Source of the DNA: Anagrus nilaparvatae
Taxonomy: Eukaryota; Arthropoda; Insecta; Hymenoptera; Mymaridae
Reading direction: 5' to 3'
DNA: 64,000 bases
Assembly: GCA_022575985.1 (NCBI GenBank)
Contig: JAKSXM010000007.1
Coordinates: forward strand, 9,736,501 to 9,800,500
The notes below the pieces were generated by a model. The model saw nothing but the letters and a program-made list of their open reading frames with translations, did not search any database and had not been told where the DNA came from. Below, piece after piece: positions 58,829 through 64,000 of this stretch. Within the stretch, counting starts at the first letter, position 1. Every line of letters begins with the position of its first letter. Both the position numbers and the translations under genes were made by a program.

Positions 58829-59105
58829 TATGGGCTAAACACCCCCCCCCCCTAGGGGCATTAAATGTTGAAAATAATTATTTATAGATGAATTTTAACC
58901 TATTTATGAATGAAAAAAAAAAATTTTCAAAAAAAAATTAAGTTGTTGGCCAGAATAACATTTTGAACAGTAAAAAAATAGTTTTTTGGAGAAAAATTAA
59001 TAAGTTTACAGTTTTTATTACTTTTTTGTTATTATCTTTAACATTTGATTATAAGAATAAAGTTTAATACACAGTAGAAAACTTAGAAATTTTATGTTCT
59101 AAATT

Positions 59106-59300
59106 TTAAAGAAACGTTAACTCATTGTTCATCACACATGCTGCTCTTTCACAAATAGAGCAGTAAAAAACTGTTCTCTTATTCTTATCAGCAGGAGGAC
59201 AGCAGCTACAAACATGCCTTTTACCATCTTCGAATCGACTAAGCTTGCTCTCACATTCTAAAAGCTTTTTTAGGATTTTCCATCTGATAATAAAATACAC
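59106..59300 (-). pseudogene. Possible piggyBac transposase C-terminal zinc domain
   Basis: A 64-residue minus-strand frame ends with FEDGKRHVCSCCPPADKNKR and YCSICERAACVMNNELTF. The CxxC...CxxC...C spacing and the final short tail resemble the cysteine-rich domain at the end of piggyBac-type transposases. No catalytic DDD region is found upstream on this strand. The short length makes other zinc-ribbon proteins possible. Confidence 0.45.
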
Positions 59301-59754
59301 AAGGTATTAAAATGCATAATACACGTTGAGATGATGTAAAATGACGTATATATAAAACAAATTCATTTTTAATTATACATAAATTTAATGTATAGAATAA
59401 AAGTAACTACAAATACCTACACATTATACATAAATATAATAGTTGAATTTATAACTATTCTCTTGGATTATAAAGTTTAGAAAATTGTCGAGGTTTTTCT
59501 CTATTAAAATATTAAAGTAGGTAAAACGAATAATAATGCGTGTAAAAAAAGTAGTTTCTGACTATTCTTCTTATTAATTATTAAAAATATTATAACTAGT
59601 TATTAACTATTTTTAGAACAAAAAAAAATATTTTTTTAATGTATTATATATGCGTGACTATACACTAAAGCAATAATTAAAAAAAAATGTAGGTATGTTA
59701 TTATAGCTTTATGTATATGTTACGCCCGAAACGAGGTAACGTAGTATCTAATCT
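59301..59754. other. AT-rich spacer
   Basis: No gene recognised. TATGTTACGCCCGAAACGAG at 59716 is reminiscent of the 28092 element's terminus. Confidence 0.3.
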
Positions 59755-60300
59755 ATTCCTATACAAGTATTAATATATTTGAAAATATGGTTTTTTCTCT
59801 ATGTTTCGAATCTGATTTTTTCAGGGATTTTTTTCAATATTTTTGGACGTAGTACCTAATTTATTTCTATGAAAGTATTAATACCTAGAATTAATGTTTT
59901 TACTCGATATCTCTAATCTGATACTTAATTTTACAAAATTGGTTTCTCAAAAATAAATTTTTCCCTTTAAAAAAATTCAAAAAACACTAATTTTTGTTTT
60001 CATTTTGGATGTAGTATATAATTTTTTTCTATGAAAGTATTAATTTAGAAGCGTCGCTTTCACTTGATATTTTCAATTAGATAATTAATTTTTTAAAAAC
60101 TTTTTGAAAATGAGTTCAAAAATAAAAATAAAAAATTTTGTTGTATTTTTTCAACAAAAAAAAATTTGACACCACCCACGACCAAATCGGATGATTCGGT
60201 CCGGAGATATTAATTTTGGAGTCAAAAACACGTTTGTACCCCCCCGGTGAACGCAAGTGGATGGGGGGTTGCCGACCCTTGGAATCTTATTTTTTATCGT
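59755..60300. repeat. Tandem-repeat element, third locus
   Basis: Three degenerate units (59755, 59845 and about 60005) with TATTTCTATGAAAGTATTAA and TTTTTACTCGATATCTC motifs as at 55084-55975. A GC-rich end follows with CGGTCCGGAGATATTAATT and GTACCCCCCCGGTGAACGCA. Confidence 0.6.
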
Positions 60301-60319
60301 AAACCAAAAAATTGAGCCA

Positions 60320-60610
60320 AAAAAGAATAATGCAGCAAAAATAATTTATCCCTGCATATAGAGTCCCAATTAAAGATTTGTTTGAAAACCGAAATTTTAA
60401 CCTTCACATAGGTTTTGGGGATCGCTAAATCTGAATTTGGGGTAAAAAACTGCTGAAAATGAGAGAAACACCTTTCATTTAGCATTTTAGCAATAACTAC
60501 CCCTTATTAGAGTTTTTTGCAATATTTTGAAAGTAAAGCTGAGATAATCAAACCAATGTCATTTTTTCAGAAGTAATTGACAAAATATTGTGGTTTTTCG
60601 ATATGAGATA
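60320..60610. repeat. Copy of the receptor 3'-flank repeat
   Basis: Matches 25455-25760 and 45663-45920 but here is far from any receptor, showing that the receptor flank is a dispersed repeat. Confidence 0.75.
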
Positions 60611-61239
60611 TATTTTAAGTAATTAAAAACAATGTATCCTGGTTAAAATAATAACTTAAAAGAAACACAATTTCAGCGATCTAAAGTTTTCTTGCCAAAT
60701 TTTGAATAGAATTTCTGGGTTCAGATTTTTCTGTTACTGAATCAAAATTCCCAGGAAAATTCTGACTCGATTTTCTAATTACTTGGGGAATTATACTAAA
60801 AACACTTTTTTCAGGAAAACTTTACCATGTAAAAAAATGATATAACGAGTATACAATGTGTATACAGCACTGAAAATCTTTTTGGTTTTCTTATTTTTGG
60901 ATGTAGTATGTCAAAGCTCCAAATCCTTAGCTTTCTTCACTCCGATTTTTCGGGGCGTGTAACCCCAAATTTGAGAATTCTGAAACGCGAAATTAGGTTC
61001 ATGGCCAAATGTTTTGAATTAAGGTTAAAACAAATAACTATTTAAGGGAAATTGGCAATTATTTTGGAGCTCTCCTCTCCGAAATTCGGCTTCATGATCA
61101 TCAAATAGTTAGTAACGTTAAAGACTTAATACAATTGATTATTAAACAAAAAATACCCCTAAAAAGGGGGTGCTTTTGCTATTATTGCACTTTAAGTGTT
61201 CAGATTCGATTCCTATAAAAAACCTATATAGACCGAACC
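60611..61239. other. Repeat-like spacer
   Basis: No gene. AAATACCCCTAAAAAGGGG near 61150 has an imperfect counterpart around 61808-61820 and 61943-61955, part of a low-copy repeat spanning 61140-62170. Confidence 0.35.
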
Positions 61240-61243
61240 TTAA

Positions 61244-61768
61244 GGAGGTTTATCCGTGGTTTACTACGTTTTTGCAGGAATTACGATTACCGACATAAAT
61301 TTTTTTTTTTAAGTTTATTTTGGAAGCTACTAATTGAAAAGAAACTATAAAAAACCATTAATAATCCAAGAATATTACCAAAAAAAGTCTCATAGTATTA
61401 TAGAATTTAAAAAAACGTCACTAAAATAATGAGCTTTTTGGTTATGTTACGTGTTTTTTATTAATTTTACGAAAATAAAGTCGATAAAGTATGTAAAACT
61501 AATTGGGAATGTAATCTTTAAGTAATTATTTATCAGATTTATTAAGTTTCATCGATCTGTGTCATTAGCACCCTACTTTTTATAAAGCCGAAACAAATTT
61601 TCCCATAAGCCCAATGTTAAAATACGATTTTTATTTTATTAATAAAAAATTAATTAAGTCGATGACATAGGTAAAAATAAGTCGATTTTAGCTCAAAAAT
61701 GTTTAAACTTTAATACTATTCACGTTTTATTATATTCTGTCATTATTTTTTTTAACGGATAAACCTCC
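61244..61768. mobile_element. TTAA-flanked piggyBac-type MITE
   Basis: GGAGGTTTATCCG and CGGATAAACCTCC are flanked by TTAA at 61240-61243 and 61769-61772. The local tandem copy of the host repeat (ACCGAATCTTAACACTAAAA at 61903) has a single TTAA at 61911-61914, i.e. an empty site. The interior contains repeat family C (61567-61735). Confidence 0.85.
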
Positions 61769-61772
61769 TTAA

Positions 61773-62590
61773 CACTGACAGTGCAAAAATAGCAAAAATA
61801 GCAAAAATATCCCTTTTAGGGGTAGTTTTGCTAATTTAAGGTTGAGAAATTAATTTGTCATTCCTCGAAATTCGTGATAAGCGACCCAAAAAACCCATAT
61901 AAACCGAATCTTAACACTAAAAGTGCGAAAATAACAAAAACTACCCCTAAAAGGAGTGAGAAATTAATTTTTAACAAAAAATTCACTAGAATTCTTTATC
62001 AGCGACCAAAAAACCCCCTATGGACCATCTCTGACCGCCCAAAATTTGAATACATCAAAAATACCCCTTTTTGGGGCAGTTTTTGCAAATTTAAGAGTGA
62101 TCCACCCATTTCTCATAGAAAATACTCCAATTTTCGTGAGTGATCAACGACCCAAAAAACCTAGAGTAGATCAAATCTGGTGGTGGAAGGAAAGAATACT
62201 CCCAAAATCGCATATTGACTAGAGTATCAGTGAAATTATTTTTTATCTTCTAATTGTTTTTTTTTACCACGAGTTTCCAATAGCCATAGCCTTAAAATTT
62301 TTTTTCATAAATTTTTGATTACACTTTTGAAAAAATTCTCTGTATAATCCCAATATCATTTGTGCATACAATCATCTTGATCTCTTCATCTTTAACAATT
62401 TTTTCATTTAAAATTCATCTTTATGTTTTTACTATTCCTTATCTTCTAAATTTTCTTGTAGCAATTTTTTAAGGCATCATTTTTATCAGAAAATTTTCAT
62501 TACTCTTGTTAAAATTTTTAATTAACAAATAAAACTTATGCAAAAATCATTTCGGTTATCGAGGTTAAAAAAATTATTTAAAACTATTTG
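61773..62590. repeat. Low-copy local repeat
   Basis: Three imperfect copies of a unit with GCGACCCAAAAAACC, ACACTRAMAGTGCRAAAATA and CCCCTTTTNGGG lie between 61780 and 62170. The open frame across them is driven by the repeat. No gene is recognised to 62590. Confidence 0.45.
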
Positions 62591-62835
62591 AAAACGAGCA
62601 GCCAGTTTGGCTTGACGCGATTAACTAATTACTTTATTTTTTATTTGACAATTGTTATAGCAACGCAATAAAAATCAACAAGCAATGAAATAAATTTATA
62701 TTATTTATTGCTTTGTTTTTCTTAATTAAATCGTTCCATGTTTGATTTTTATTGCGTCGCTATAACAATTGTCAAATAAAAAAAAATAATCAGTTGATCG
62801 CGGCAAGCTAAACTGACAGCTCGTTTTCTTAAGTA
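62590..62835. mobile_element. Short MITE
   Basis: The ends GAAAACGAGCAGCCAGTTTG and complement GACAGCTCGTTTTC bound 240 bases. Matching arms continue through ATTTGACAATTGTTATAGC and GCGACGCAATAAAAATCAA-like segments. Target duplication not resolved. Confidence 0.7.
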
Positions 62836-63715
62836 ATTTTTTTAAATTCCAGGGATATTTTTATTTTATTTTTCTCTTTTTATAAATTTTCTAATTCTCA
62901 TTCATCAAATCTGCTTGGATTGTATTCAATTAACAAATTTTATGCAGTTATTTTTGTATACTTTTTTTTTGTTTACAATCCTTCATACATATTGTAGATT
63001 CTTTGTATCATTTTTTTATACAGAGATTTCTAAAACGCTGTAGGGTAGAGGAAAGGGTTTTTGCCATCGTATATAGTTTTTTCCACCTTCGTTTTTTCAA
63101 CTTAAACCCTTTAAAATGTGGTGCTAATTGTCTTATACTCGTATTATCCATCCAAAAGAATATTGATCTATTTCTCTAATATGCTTGGTGACAAGAACCC
63201 CGATTTTTTAAGGGCTTGGACCTTAATGGTTAGATTTTACAAAAAATAAGTTTTGGAATTACCAGGTTCGGTATTATATTAGTAAATTATTATAGGTACC
63301 TTTCTCACAAAAATTTGAAAACTTTTTATCTATACACATACATAATATTTTAAAATATTAATAGTTTAATTACGAATTTCCTTAAAGGTGTACAAAACCA
63401 TTCCTTCTGCCCTACAGAGAAAAAAACACAAGACAAATTTCATAAAATTAAAAAAATAATGGTAAAAAAAAATTAGCCAATAATTTTTATATTTATTATT
63501 TATGCTAATTTTTTGCTAATGTGCGTTTCAGATTATCTAAAATTTATCCAAAAAATAATTTTACAGGATACCAAAGTATTCCAAATTTTTTAAATGTTGT
63601 TATTTTTATGTTATTTTTTTTTTTAGGGTAACAAGAAAATATTTTTTTTATATATACTTTTTTTTTATATATATTTTTTAAATTTATTTTATTATGAATA
63701 AGCTATATAGAAAAC
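62836..63715. other. Intergenic AT-rich DNA
   Basis: No gene or clear repeat. It borders the 3' end of the cuticle-protein gene. Confidence 0.4.
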
Positions 63716-63721
63716 TTTATT
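63716..63721 (-). terminator. Poly(A) signal AATAAA
   Basis: TTTATT on the plus strand is AATAAA on the minus strand, about 70 bases after the stop codon at 63792-63794. A plausible cleavage signal for the gene at the window end. Confidence 0.55.
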
Positions 63722-63791
63722 TACAAATATTTATATGAATAATTGAAAAAAGCTAATATTTACACATGTATAAAAAATCTTTCTACTCAAG

Positions 63792-64000
63792 TTACTTTAA
63801 AGTATAAGTATAAGTAACAGGAGCAGCAAATCTAGTAGCAACAGCTCTAGGTAAATTATAAGCAACTGGTGCAGAAAAAACAGTTTCAGAAACAAATGGT
63901 GTTGCAGCAGATACTGTTCTAGCTAAAGTAGCTGGTAAATGATGATCATGTACAACAGTAGAAGTTTTAGTAACAAGAGCAGGTGCTGCTATTGCTGCTG
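63792..64000 (-). CDS. Probable cuticle protein, C-terminal part
   Basis: The minus strand is open from the window edge to TAA at 63794-63792 (69 codons). The composition is alanine-, valine-, threonine- and proline-rich without charged clusters. It reads AAIAAPALVTKTSTVVHDHH, then VSAATPFVSETVFSAPVAYN and finally RFAAPVTYTYTLK. AAPA-type repeats and a tyrosine/threonine tail are typical of low-complexity insect cuticular proteins, secreted structural proteins of the exoskeleton. No chitin-binding RR consensus is visible in this part, so the RR class cannot be claimed. GC content is higher than the surroundings, as expected for coding DNA. The start and signal peptide lie beyond the window. 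Confidence 0.7.
   Translation of the reverse strand, partial: AAIAAPALVTKTSTVVHDHHLPATLARTVSAATPFVSETVFSAPVAYNLPRAVATRFAAPVTYTYTLK

Noticed and set aside
61874..62143. 89-residue open frame
   Set aside because: Generated by imperfect tandem copies of a local repeat.
1..64000. tRNA, rRNA or CRISPR features
   Set aside because: No cloverleaf with internal promoter boxes, no ribosomal sequence and no regular short-spacer array was found by eye.

Overview
The window is very AT-rich insect nuclear DNA (well over two thirds A+T by eye). It has short spliced genes, 7tm_6 odorant receptors, a Toll receptor, a probable cuticle protein, and dense decayed LINE, LTR, Penelope and DNA-transposon sequence. 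Tandem odorant receptors and extreme AT content would suit a small hymenopteran such as a braconid parasitoid. That is a guess about style, not a species call. There is no bacterial, operon or CRISPR content.

Layout. 244-1230 (+) holds the C-terminal exons of an odorant receptor that begins before the window. 6456-9713 (-) is a complete five-exon Toll receptor (901 aa). 21279-25449, 42513-45653 and 48256-50876 (+) are three complete five-exon odorant receptors (388, 388 and 387 aa) with identical intron phases. The first two are recent duplicates separated by about 17 kb of later insertions. A broken exon of the 244-1230 type lies at 30260-30411. The last 209 bases (-) are the C-terminus of a probable cuticle protein.

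The rest is mostly mobile DNA, and many boundaries can be fixed by target-site duplications or by empty sites in duplicated copies. There are TA-flanked elements (3016-5104, 5147-11406, 12259-16245, 54121-54598, 56582-58828), two nested hAT-like elements with 8-bp duplications (13667-16214 and 13952-15801), and three TTAA-flanked piggyBac-type MITEs (30559-30988, 43438-44225, 61244-61768). There is also a solo LTR with a 4-bp duplication (31098-31975), a 3.6-kb LINE with an 8-bp duplication (36716-40319), a gag-only Ty3/Gypsy relic, Penelope fragments, several foldback elements and a dispersed tandem repeat with higher-order periodicity.

The most striking points are these. The complete Toll gene lies between two matching inverted termini that each abut a TA. 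The duplicated odorant receptors show patchy identity suggestive of gene conversion. A three-layer transposon stack sits at 12.2-16.2 kb. The host genes act in chemosensation (odorant receptors), innate immunity or development (Toll) and exoskeleton (cuticle protein). Nothing suggests they form a joint pathway.
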